Under the pieces are notes generated by a model that was not told the origin of the DNA, ran no database searches, and worked only from the letters and a program-made list of their open reading frames with translations. From Nocardioides sp. Root240 (GTDB lineage Bacteria > Actinomycetota > Actinomycetes > Propionibacteriales > Nocardioidaceae): a DNA stretch of 64,000 bases. The stretch is taken from assembly GCF_001428825.1 (NCBI RefSeq), contig NZ_LMIT01000002.1, forward strand, positions 62,001 to 126,000, in the 5' to 3' direction. Numbering within the stretch: position 1 is the first letter of the stretch; every line of letters begins with the position of its first letter. This document shows, piece after piece, positions 8,943-16,479 of the stretch. Position numbers and translations under genes: made by a program.

Positions 8943-10358
8943 ATGCGCCGTTGTCTCGGGTGTGCGTCCGCCCTCCTGCTGTCCCTGACCGTCGCCGGCT
9001 GCTCGCTCGAGCGGGAGGACGACGCCCGGGGCCCGGTGCCGTCCACCTCCGCCGCCACGGTCGACGGCGAGGGCTCGTTGCGGATCGAGCATGCCGCCGA
9101 GCCTCAGCTGTTCCGTGCCGGCGACGGGCTGCTGCTGCTGGCGGCGCGGACGACGGATGACGGTCCCCGGGGTCCGGTCCTGGCGGCGACGCTCGATGGC
9201 GATGCGTGGTCGGCCCCTGAGGAGATCTCGACGCCGGGCACGACGACCTCGCCGCCGCGCGCCGCGTTCAACGATGCGGGGGCGGGCGTCGCGGTGTGGA
9301 CCGAGCTGACCGCGGGCGACGACGCGATGGAGGCCCCGGTGCGGACCGTTGCCCGGGTGCGTGGCACGGACGGTGCCTGGAGCGACGCCCAGGTCCTGCG
9401 TGGCATCAGCTACGTCAACGACGTCCAGGTGAATGCGGCCGGCGACGTCGCCGTTCTCGGGCTGTCCGACGAGGGCGCGCCGATCCTGGCGCTCGGGTCG
9501 GCCGCCGGCAGCTGGACCACCAGCGATCTCGACTGGTACGCGGAGACCCGCATCGCGCTCGACGAGCACGGCGGTGTCCACGCGATCGCCACCAGCACCG
9601 AGCGAGGGGGCGGTGGTGCCGTCACGACCCACTACCTCCCGCCGGGTGGTGTCTGGACGGCGCCGGAGGCGGTCGATGCCGAGGGCGTCTCGACGGAAGG
9701 CTCTCAGATCGTGGCGCTCCCCGGCGGCGGGGAGGCGATCGTGATCGGCACGGTCTCGCCGAACTGGCAGTCGACCTTCGACACGCAGTTCTACTGGACG
9801 ACGGCGTACGAGGTCCGGCAGCGCGCGAGCCGCGACGAGCCCTTCGCCGAGGTCTGGGCCAAGGACGGAGCGACGCAGCTGCAGACGCGGGTGGTCGGCG
9901 GGGCGGTCGAGGTGGCGTGGCTGGGCCTGGCGGACAGCAAGCAGGTCGCGGGAGCCGAGGGGCCGGTGACGGCCCCGACCACTGAGGTACTGACGACCGC
10001 CCGGCTCGGCGGAGACGAACAGGTGCTGGCACAGACGGAGGTCGAGCAGGAGAACGATGACAGCCGCGGCGGCATCGCGCTCGCGCCCGGCAGCGGCTGC
10101 GGTGCGCGGTCCTGGGTGTGGCGGCCGTTCGCCGTCGATGGCGTGCCCGCAGCGCTCGCCGTCCGCGCGGGCGACCTCGAGGCGACGTACCCGGTCGTGG
10201 GTGCTCCGCTGGCCCCCGGACTCAGCGGAGCACTCGCCTGCGCCGGCGGCGACCGGCCGTGGGTCGCTCGCGTCGACGACGCGGTGCGGGCGGGGAGCGA
10301 GGAGACGGACGACGTGCGCGTCACCGACGCGACGGTGGTCGTCGCTGCGTTGCGCTGA
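8943..10358 (+). CDS. Exported lipoprotein of unknown function
   Basis: A 471-residue protein with a lipoprotein signal peptide. The basic start MRRCLG and hydrophobic core lead to the lipobox VAGC with Cys20, so it should be lipidated and held on the outer face of the membrane. The mature part is rich in short beta segments with repeated GDxW/SAPE-type turns, for example DGDAWSAPEEI and DGAWSDAQVL. This suggests a beta-propeller or sialidase-like fold, but no family is recognised. It has its own likely leaderless promoter and sits between the sigma factor and the DUF7455 gene. Confidence 0.8.
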   Translation: MRRCLGCASALLLSLTVAGCSLEREDDARGPVPSTSAATVDGEGSLRIEHAAEPQLFRAGDGLLLLAARTTDDGPRGPVLAATLDGDAWSAPEEISTPGTTTSPPRAAFNDAGAGVAVWTELTAGDDAMEAPVRTVARVRGTDGAWSDAQVLRGISYVNDVQVNAAGDVAVLGLSDEGAPILALGSAAGSWTTSDLDWYAETRIALDEHGGVHAIATSTERGGGGAVTTHYLPPGGVWTAPEAVDAEGVSTEGSQIVALPGGGEAIVIGTVSPNWQSTFDTQFYWTTAYEVRQRASRDEPFAEVWAKDGATQLQTRVVGGAVEVAWLGLADSKQVAGAEGPVTAPTTEVLTTARLGGDEQVLAQTEVEQENDDSRGGIALAPGSGCGARSWVWRPFAVDGVPAALAVRAGDLEATYPVVGAPLAPGLSGALACAGGDRPWVARVDDAVRAGSEETDDVRVTDATVVVAALR

Positions 10359-10390
10359 GGTGGGTGGTTCCCGACCTGGTGAGGTGTCCC

Positions 10391-10426
10391 AAAAAGCGCC
10401 GTGGCCCCGAGTCGCCTCGGGGCCAC
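10391..10426 (-). terminator. Terminator for the DUF7455 gene, possibly bidirectional
   Basis: An 11-bp perfect stem (10401-10411 with 10416-10426) closes a 4-base loop. On the minus strand it is followed by GGCGCTTTTT, giving a T-tract right after the DUF7455 stop. On the plus strand it lies 43 bases past the lipoprotein stop and may serve that gene too. Confidence 0.8.
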
Positions 10427-10443
10427 GATCCTGCGCTACGACG

Positions 10444-10665
10444 TCAGTCGGCCGCGGGGGCCGGCTTGTCCGTCAGCTTGTGGGTCTCGTCGTGCACGTT
10501 CGCCGCGATCTCGCGAAGGCGGTCACCGTGCTCGCGCGCGTGGTGCGCGCAGAAGAGAAGCTCTCCGCCCGTGGTCAGCTCGACACGGAGGTAGGCCTGG
10601 GCGCCACAACGGTCGCAACGGTCCTCAGCGGTGAGCTGAGCGCTGGGAGCAACAGCAGTCGTCAT
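10444..10665 (-). CDS. DUF7455 small zinc-ribbon-like protein
   Basis: A 73-residue protein with a CDRCGAQAYLRVEL start and a second metal-binding patch FCAHHAREHGDRL. The C-x2-C and C-x2-H/H spacing looks like a structural zinc site. Such proteins are conserved in actinobacteria near the primary sigma factor and topoisomerase subunit B genes, as here. Function unknown; a role in transcription is conceivable only from context. A GAGAGG ribosome-binding site precedes the ATG. Confidence 0.85.
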   Translation of the reverse strand: MTTAVAPSAQLTAEDRCDRCGAQAYLRVELTTGGELLFCAHHAREHGDRLREIAANVHDETHKLTDKPAPAAD

Positions 10666-11020
10666 CTCGGGGCCTCTCTTTCGCCTGGCTACAACACCCT
10701 CATCGGGGTGACGTGGGGATCAACGTAGCGACCGGTCCAAAGATTCCCGATCGTATGTGGCCCATTCCACGTTCCCTATGCGGACATCTGATCACCTGTC
10801 GATGGTTGGATTCTCGATTTTCCAATACCCGAAACAAGCTTGTGACCAACCGATCGGTCATCGTTGCCTGGTCCGGACGGCGCCCTTGCCGATGTCGCTC
10901 ATCGTCCACCCGCCCTCCGCCGTGTGCCTGCACCGGTCTCCGGCGTGTCGCCGGTAGATTCGGACCGTGCGCCGCGCGTGTGGCGCGCTCGTTCCACGTA
11001 TCGCATGAAGGAGCCCGGTC
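10666..11020. promoter_or_regulatory. Divergent intergenic region with -10 TAGATT and palindromes
   Basis: This 355-base gap is less GC-rich than its surroundings. It contains the palindrome ACCGATCGGT (10849-10858), nested in a TGACC...GGTCA repeat (10843-10860), and a TTGGA...TCCAA repeat just upstream. A -10-like TAGATT is at 10955-10960. The element lies 6 bases before a GTG that opens the 13-codon leader ORF described next, and 60 bases before the topoisomerase gene. It probably serves both flanking transcription units. Confidence 0.45.
10967..11008 (+). CDS. Putative leader peptide ORF before topoisomerase subunit B
   Basis: GTG at 10967 opens 13 codons (VRRACGALVPRIA) that stop with TGA at 11006-11008. 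The GTG is 6 bases after TAGATT, the spacing seen for the leaderless starts elsewhere in this window. The stop codon overlaps the AAGGAG ribosome-binding site (11008-11013) of the next gene, which is in the same frame. Translation of this ORF could therefore control access to the topoisomerase start. It may still be chance. Confidence 0.35.
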   Translation: MRRACGALVPRIA

Positions 11021-13093
11021 ATCGCCGACAACACCTACAACGCAGCCCACCTCCTGGTCCTCGAGGGCCTCGACGCCGTGCGGAAGCGTCCCGGGATGTA
11101 CATCGGCTCCACCGACACCCGGGGGCTGATGCACTGCCTCTGGGAGATCATCGACAACGGCGTCGACGAGGCGCTGGGCGGCTTCGCTCGTACGGTCGAC
11201 GTCACGCTGCACCCCGACGGCTCCGTCGAGGTCTACGACGACGGCCGCGGCATCCCGACCGACAAGGAGCCGAAGACCGGCCTGTCCGGTGTCGAGGTCG
11301 TGGCCACCAAGCTGCACGCCGGCGGCAAGTTCGGCGGCGGCTCCTACGTCGCCACCGGCGGCCTCCACGGCGTCGGCCTGTCGGTCGTCAACGCGCTCTC
11401 GAGCCGGATGGACATCGACGTCGACCGCTCGCCGGCGACCCAGGGCATCAGCTTCCAGCGCGGCGTGCCGGGCGTCTTCGACGGCGAGGGTCCCTCGGCC
11501 CCGTTCACCCCCGCATCCGGCCTGTCCCGCAAGGGCGGCCGCGTGGCCAAGGGGAGGTCCGGGACCCGGATCCGGTTCTGGCCGGACCGCCAGATCTTCA
11601 CCAAGGACGCCACCTTCGTCCTCGACGGCCTGATCGGACGCGCGCGCCAGACCTCCTTCATCGTCCCCGGCCTCGAGCTGGTCATCCGCGACCAGCGCGC
11701 GGCGGACCCGGTCGAGTGGGTCGAGGAGAGGTTCCGCCACGACGGCGGCATCGGTGAGTTCTGCGACTACCTCGCCACCGGCGAGCCGGTCACCGAGGTG
11801 CTGCGCCTCCAGGGCAGCGACACCTTCACCGAGACCGTGCCGCTGCTCGACGACAAGGGCCACATGACCCCGCAGGACGTCGAGCGCGAGCTCACCGTCG
11901 ACGTCGCCGTCCGCTGGGGCACCGGCTACGACTCCGAGCTGCGCTCGTTCGTCAACGTGATCGCGACACCCAAGGGCGGCACCCACGTCTCCGGCTTCGA
12001 GACGGCGCTGACCAAGACCTTCAACGACGCCATGCGGGCGACCAAGGCGCTCAAGGTCAACGACGACGACGTGGTCAAGGACGACATCCTCGAGGGGATG
12101 ACGGCCGTGGTCACGGTCCGGCTGGCCGAGCCCCAGTTCGAGGGCCAGACCAAGGAGATCCTCGGTACGCCGGCCGCGCGCAGCGTCGTCCGCAAGGTGG
12201 TGGCGGCCGAGCTCAAGGAGTTCCTGACCTCCACGAAGCGGGCCGAGAAGGCGCAGGCCAAGCTCCTGATGGAGAAGGTCGTCGCCGCGTCCAAGACCCG
12301 GATCGCTGCCCGCCAGCACAAGGAGACCCAGCGCCGGAAGAACGCGCTCGAGTCGTCCTCGCTGCCGGCCAAGCTCGCCGACTGTCGCGCCTCCGACAAC
12401 GAGCGCACCGAGCTGTTCATCGTCGAGGGTGACTCCGCGCTCGGCACCGCCAAGCTCGCCCGCAACGCCGAGTTCCAGGCGCTCCTGCCCATCCGCGGCA
12501 AGATCCTGAACGTCCAGAAGGCGTCGGTCGGCGACATGCTGAAGAACACCGAGTGCGCCTCGATCATCCAGGTCGTCGGCGCCGGCTCCGGCCGCACCTT
12601 CGACCTCGAGGCCCGCCGCTACGGCCGGATCATCTTCATGGCCGACGCCGACTCCGACGGCGCCCACATCCGCACCCTGCTGGCGACCCTGTTCTTCAAG
12701 TACATGCCCGACCTGATCATGGCCGGCCGCGTCTACTCCGCCGTCCCGCCCCTGCACCGGATCGAGATCTCGAGCCCGAAGAAAGGCCAGGACAAGTACG
12801 TCTACACGTACTCCGACGACGAGCTGCAGCGCAAGCTCGCCGAGCTCAAGAAGAAGAACGTCCGCTGGAAGGACCCGGTCCAGCGTTACAAGGGCCTCGG
12901 TGAGATGGACGCCGACCAGCTGGCCGAGACGACCATGGACCCCCGTCGTCGTACCCTGCGCCGGCTGACGGTCGACGACGCGAACCTGTCGGCCGAGGTG
13001 TTCGAGCTGCTGATGGGCAGCGACGTGGCGCCGCGCAAGGAGTTCATCGTGCAGGGGGCGTACGAGATCGACATGGAAGCACTTGACGCGTGA
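11021..13093 (+). CDS. parE: Type IIA DNA topoisomerase subunit B (ParE/GyrB2 type)
   Basis: A 690-residue ATPase subunit. The GHKL domain has VRKRPGMYIGS and DNGVDEAL (Mg-ATP site) and DDGRGIP. The Toprim domain has VEGDSALGTAKLARN, PIRGKILNVQKAS and the metal-binding ADADSDGAHIRTLL. The length is that of the short ParE/actinobacterial class. The conserved N-terminal arm (TYNAAHLLVLEGLDAV) lies upstream of the first in-frame GTG (11078), and an in-frame TGA at 11006 limits extension. No ATG, GTG or TTG exists between them. An AAGGAG at 11008-11013 is 7 bases before an ATC codon at 11021, which is the best start. The partner A subunit is at 16480-19005 on the other strand. Confidence 0.93.
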   Translation: MADNTYNAAHLLVLEGLDAVRKRPGMYIGSTDTRGLMHCLWEIIDNGVDEALGGFARTVDVTLHPDGSVEVYDDGRGIPTDKEPKTGLSGVEVVATKLHAGGKFGGGSYVATGGLHGVGLSVVNALSSRMDIDVDRSPATQGISFQRGVPGVFDGEGPSAPFTPASGLSRKGGRVAKGRSGTRIRFWPDRQIFTKDATFVLDGLIGRARQTSFIVPGLELVIRDQRAADPVEWVEERFRHDGGIGEFCDYLATGEPVTEVLRLQGSDTFTETVPLLDDKGHMTPQDVERELTVDVAVRWGTGYDSELRSFVNVIATPKGGTHVSGFETALTKTFNDAMRATKALKVNDDDVVKDDILEGMTAVVTVRLAEPQFEGQTKEILGTPAARSVVRKVVAAELKEFLTSTKRAEKAQAKLLMEKVVAASKTRIAARQHKETQRRKNALESSSLPAKLADCRASDNERTELFIVEGDSALGTAKLARNAEFQALLPIRGKILNVQKASVGDMLKNTECASIIQVVGAGSGRTFDLEARRYGRIIFMADADSDGAHIRTLLATLFFKYMPDLIMAGRVYSAVPPLHRIEISSPKKGQDKYVYTYSDDELQRKLAELKKKNVRWKDPVQRYKGLGEMDADQLAETTMDPRRRTLRRLTVDDANLSAEVFELLMGSDVAPRKEFIVQGAYEIDMEALDA

Positions 13094-13484
13094 TGCTGTC
13101 CTCGTGGTGAGCGAGAGCCGGGCAGCCGTCGTCAAGCTGCTCAAGGCACGGGGCGCGAAGGCCCGGCGCGGGCACCTGCGGATCGCGGTCGGCGACCTGT
13201 TCTGGTACGTCGACCCGCGGGCCGAGGGCGTGGGTCGGGGCGCGCAGCTGCTCCTCGAGGTCGGCTGCTGGGTGCCGGAGGTGGCGCCGGAGCCCGACGG
13301 GGGAGCGGTGGACTGCCCGCTGCTGGTCGACGTCGCGCTGGCGGACCCCGTGGCGGACACCGCGAAGCTGCTCGACGTGATCACGTCGATCGGCGACCTG
13401 CCGACGCTGGGGCGCCGGCTCGACGAGCTTCCGGGCGCGTTGGTGGACCGGGTGCTGCGGGCCCGCCTCGACGGCGAGGGCTGA
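13083..13484 (+). CDS. Conserved hypothetical protein after topoisomerase B
   Basis: A protein of up to 133 residues with an alternating alpha/beta pattern, beginning VLVVSESRAAVVKLLKARG; no motif is recognised. If it starts at the TTG at 13083 it overlaps the end of the topoisomerase gene by 11 bases. GTGs at 13104 and 13107 are alternatives that would remove the overlap. It is probably co-transcribed with the topoisomerase gene. Codon use matches the neighbours, so it looks like a true gene, but I cannot assign a role. Confidence 0.65.
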   Translation: MTRDAVLVVSESRAAVVKLLKARGAKARRGHLRIAVGDLFWYVDPRAEGVGRGAQLLLEVGCWVPEVAPEPDGGAVDCPLLVDVALADPVADTAKLLDVITSIGDLPTLGRRLDELPGALVDRVLRARLDGEG

Positions 13485-13490
13485 CCGCCC

Positions 13491-13985
13491 TCAGACCTCC
13501 TGGGTCAGCAGGCCCGAGTCGACGTCGTAGATGAAGCCGCCGACCTTGACGCTGTCGGGGATGAGCGGGTGCGAGCGGACCTTGCGGACGTCCTCGGCGA
13601 GGGCGACCTTCTGGTCCGGGATGACGTGGAAGGCGTGCCAGCTGACGTCGTGGCCGACCGCGGCGCCGATCTTCTCGTGGATGTCGGCCTCGGAGTTCGC
13701 GGCCATCGCGCAGCGGGTGTGCGGGATCACCAGGATCCGGTCGACGTTGAGCAGGTGGGCGCCGAGCACCAGCGCCTCGAGCGCCGCCTCGGTCACGCGG
13801 CCACCCGGGTTGCGGAAGATCTTGGCGTCGCCGTAGTCGAGGCCGAGCATCCGCAGGGGGTCGATGCGGGAGTCCATGCAGGTGACGATGGCGACGCCCG
13901 CGTGGGCCTTGCCGTCGAATCCACCCTGGTCGAACGTCTCCGCGTAGTCCTGGTTCGCCTTCAGCAGGTCATCGAAATCGCCCAT
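13491..13985 (-). CDS. Beta-carbonic anhydrase
   Basis: A 164-residue beta-class carbonic anhydrase, which interconverts CO2 and bicarbonate. The zinc ligands and catalytic dyad are visible: CMDSR (Cys plus Asp/Arg dyad, about residues 37-41) and HTRC (about 90-93). GGRVTEAALEAL follows the first motif as expected. The start ATG at 13985 lies 7 bases after TAATCT on the minus strand, so the mRNA is probably leaderless. Confidence 0.95.
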   Translation of the reverse strand: MGDFDDLLKANQDYAETFDQGGFDGKAHAGVAIVTCMDSRIDPLRMLGLDYGDAKIFRNPGGRVTEAALEALVLGAHLLNVDRILVIPHTRCAMAANSEADIHEKIGAAVGHDVSWHAFHVIPDQKVALAEDVRKVRSHPLIPDSVKVGGFIYDVDSGLLTQEV

Positions 13986-13992
13986 GCCCACA

Positions 13993-13998
13993 AGATTA
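13993..13998 (-). promoter_or_regulatory. -10 element TAATCT of the carbonic anhydrase gene
   Basis: TAATCT (complement of 13993-13998) is 7 bases upstream of the carbonic anhydrase ATG. It overlaps the TAA stop codon of the upstream MFS gene. Confidence 0.5.
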
Positions 13999-15759
13999 TC
14001 CGGCGGCGCGGAGCACCTTCGCGGTGTCCACACCTCGGGTGCCCGCCCGGGCGAAGACGACGAGCGCGAGGACGCCGGCGGCGAGGGCCGCGACGGAGGC
14101 GCCGACGAACACGGCGTGCTCCTGGACGATGCCCAGCTCGCGCAGGTCGAGGTCCGGGTGGGAGGCCTGGGCGGCGTAGAGCCGGCGCAGCCCGATCGTG
14201 GTGAGGGCGGAGATGCCGACGAGCATGCCGACCATGCGGGCGACGACGACCAGGGCGCTGGCGAGGCCGTGCGTGTCGTCGTCGGTGGAGGCCAGGATCG
14301 CGGCGTTGACCGGGGCGAGCGCGAGCCCGAAGCCGAAGCCGCCGAGCACCAGCGGGAGGTTGCTGGCGAAGCCGTCGAGGCTGTGCTGATCCCACTGCAC
14401 CATCAGCAGGAAGGACAGCGAGGCGGAGCCCATGCCGACGGCGGTGAGTACGCCGGCAGGAACCCGCTGCAGGAGCCAGCCACCGAGCACCGCGCCGATC
14501 GGCAGGGCGGCGAGGAAGCGGAGCAGGACGAGGGCGGCGCCGAGCTGCGAGTCGCGCTCGGTGGTGGTCCGCGCGAACAGCGGGATGTCGACGAGGGCCG
14601 CGATCAGGGCCCAGCCGACGAGGAAGCTCACCAGCAGCGAGCCCCACGCCGGCGTCGCCGCGAGCGCGCCCCGGGGCACGATCGGGTCGGCGGCACGGCG
14701 CAGGTGGAGCAGGAGCAGGACCAGCGCGAGGGCGGAGCCGGCGAGGAACCACGGGCCCTGCCGCGAGAACACCGCCACCTCCGGGTCGGCGGTCGCGAAG
14801 GCGAGCACGACGCCGCCGAGCACGGTGGCGAGCAGGGCCGCGCCGAGCAGGTCGGCCGCGACGAGGTGACCGAGCCAGCCACGCAGGTCGACCAGCGCGC
14901 GGGGGAGGAACCAGCACCACAGCGCCAGGGCGAGCGCGCAACCGATGGTCGCGACGCCGATGGGGGTGATCCAGCGGCTCCCGCCGTCGACGTACGGGAT
15001 GAAGAGCTGGCCCCAGGTGAGGTCGCGCTGGAGGTCGCTCGGCTGGAGGAAGGTGACCAGGCCGGTCACCACGGTGGCGGTGAGGAGGACCACGGCGATC
15101 ACCCGCGCGAGGAGGGTGCGGCGGTCCCGTGACGCTCGCGGCGCGACCTCCTCGGCCCCGGGGGACCGGTGGCGGACGAGCAGGCCCACGGCCACCAGGA
15201 GGGCCGCACCGCCGGCGAGGTTGATCGCGAAGATCCCGCGCCAGCTGGTGAAGGAGAGCACCATCGCGCCGAACAGCGGGCCGAGGACGCTGCCGAACTC
15301 CTGCACCGCCGAGACCAGGCCGAGCGGGAGGCCGCGGCGCTCGACGGGGTAGAGCGCGGCGACCAGCGACATCGTCGCCGGGACCAGGCCGCCACCGCCG
15401 ACGCCCTGCAGGAACCGGCCGACGACCATGCTGGGCAGGTCGTAGCAGGTCGCGGTGACCAGCGAGCCGATCGAGAACAGCACCAGCGACATCGCCAGCA
15501 CGGGGACCTGCCCGCGCAGGTCGGCGATGCGGCCGATGAGGGGCAGCATCGCGACGTACCCGAGCAGGAAGCCGGAGACGATCGGGGCCGCCCGCTGGAG
15601 CTCGTCGACCGGGATCCCGACCCCGGCCATCATGTCGGGCAGGGCGAGGACGACGACGTAGGTGTCGACCGCCGCGAAGGCGACCGCGACCGCGCAGAAG
15701 GCGAGCAGCACCCGGTCGCGGGCCGCGGGGCGCGCGTCGGGACCGGTGATTCCGGTCAT
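13996..15759 (-). CDS. MFS transporter, 14-helix type, paired with LprG-like lipoprotein
   Basis: A 587-residue major facilitator with about 14 hydrophobic helices. The MFS signature between helices 2 and 3 is GRIADLRGQ (around residue 76), and the helix 5 region reads SAVQEFGSVLGPLFGAMV. The gene overlaps the start-side neighbour, an LprG-type lipoprotein gene, as ATGA. This lipoprotein/MFS pair is conserved in actinobacteria. In Mycobacterium tuberculosis (LprG-Rv1410c/P55) it moves triacylglycerides and glycolipids to the outer envelope. A similar lipid-export role is inferred here; the substrate in this non-mycolate-looking organism is unknown. Confidence 0.88.
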   Translation of the reverse strand: MTGITGPDARPAARDRVLLAFCAVAVAFAAVDTYVVVLALPDMMAGVGIPVDELQRAAPIVSGFLLGYVAMLPLIGRIADLRGQVPVLAMSLVLFSIGSLVTATCYDLPSMVVGRFLQGVGGGGLVPATMSLVAALYPVERRGLPLGLVSAVQEFGSVLGPLFGAMVLSFTSWRGIFAINLAGGAALLVAVGLLVRHRSPGAEEVAPRASRDRRTLLARVIAVVLLTATVVTGLVTFLQPSDLQRDLTWGQLFIPYVDGGSRWITPIGVATIGCALALALWCWFLPRALVDLRGWLGHLVAADLLGAALLATVLGGVVLAFATADPEVAVFSRQGPWFLAGSALALVLLLLHLRRAADPIVPRGALAATPAWGSLLVSFLVGWALIAALVDIPLFARTTTERDSQLGAALVLLRFLAALPIGAVLGGWLLQRVPAGVLTAVGMGSASLSFLLMVQWDQHSLDGFASNLPLVLGGFGFGLALAPVNAAILASTDDDTHGLASALVVVARMVGMLVGISALTTIGLRRLYAAQASHPDLDLRELGIVQEHAVFVGASVAALAAGVLALVVFARAGTRGVDTAKVLRAAG

Positions 15760-16475
15760 TCGGGTGCGGAGATGTCCTTGGTGACGTCGTACTTCGTGAC
15801 GTCGATCGTGTAGGTCACCTCGTCGGCGTCCGGGAAGAACACACCGGTCAGGCGGGCGGTCCGGAGGTAGCCCTCGTCGTCGATCCGGTACGTCGCGTCG
15901 AACGCGTCACCCTCGGCACACGGCAGGATCTCGCGGATCGCGTCGCCGGTGGCGGTGCCGGAGTAGGTGTGGAAGACCTCCTTGTTGTCCTTGCCGCCGC
16001 GCTCGGACTTTCCGGCCTTCACGTCGTCGCTCGAGGTGAGCACGTTGGAGACACCGGAGTCGGGGGAGAGCAGCGTCGCCGGGTCGGGCGCGCACAGGTC
16101 CTCGGGCTGGAAGCGGTCGCTCCAGCCGCCGAGCAGCGCGTGGTTGATCCACAGCGTGCCGCCGACCGAGATGACCGGGACGCCGGTGACCGGCAGCCCC
16201 GACACCGAGCCGCTGACCGAGCCCTCGAAGGCGGGCGGGTCGGCGACGATCGTGCCGCTGGCGGCGGAGAGGTAGTCGACGCCCGGGTCGTCGGCGGTCG
16301 AGATCGACACCTCGATGCCACTGGTGCCGTCGAGGAGCTCCTTGGCCTTCGCCCCGGCGTCGGTCCAGGACGCGGCGTCGCTGCCGCCGTCGTCGTCGCC
16401 GGAGCAGGCGGTGAGTCCACTCACGGCGAACAGGCCGGTGAGCAGGCCGGCGGCGACACGGGTCGAGGTCGTCAT
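15756..16475 (-). CDS. lprG: LppX/LprA/LprF/LprG family lipoprotein
   Basis: A 239-residue lipoprotein. The signal peptide ends in the lipobox LTAC with Cys24, and an acidic linker (SGDDDGGSD) follows. The mature domain is an LppX_LprAFG beta-sheet fold, for example DLCAPDPATLLSPDSGVSNVL and the later RIDDEGYLRTARLTG. Such proteins hold acyl chains in a hydrophobic cavity and carry lipids from the MFS partner encoded just downstream (4-base overlap). The ATG at 16475 was chosen because the signal peptide begins there. It is only 4 bases after the stop of the topoisomerase A gene, so the three genes probably share a transcript. Confidence 0.9.
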   Translation of the reverse strand: MTTSTRVAAGLLTGLFAVSGLTACSGDDDGGSDAASWTDAGAKAKELLDGTSGIEVSISTADDPGVDYLSAASGTIVADPPAFEGSVSGSVSGLPVTGVPVISVGGTLWINHALLGGWSDRFQPEDLCAPDPATLLSPDSGVSNVLTSSDDVKAGKSERGGKDNKEVFHTYSGTATGDAIREILPCAEGDAFDATYRIDDEGYLRTARLTGVFFPDADEVTYTIDVTKYDVTKDISAPE

Positions 16476-16479
16476 GAGG

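Noticed and set aside
11078..13093. GTG 11078 as start of topoisomerase B
   Set aside because: It would delete the conserved N-terminal arm of the ATPase domain, and no ribosome-binding site precedes it.
10700..13384. 894-codon minus-strand frame opposite topoisomerase B
   Set aside because: No recognisable motif and Val/Asp/Leu-rich composition typical of antisense frames; the plus strand has a certain gene.
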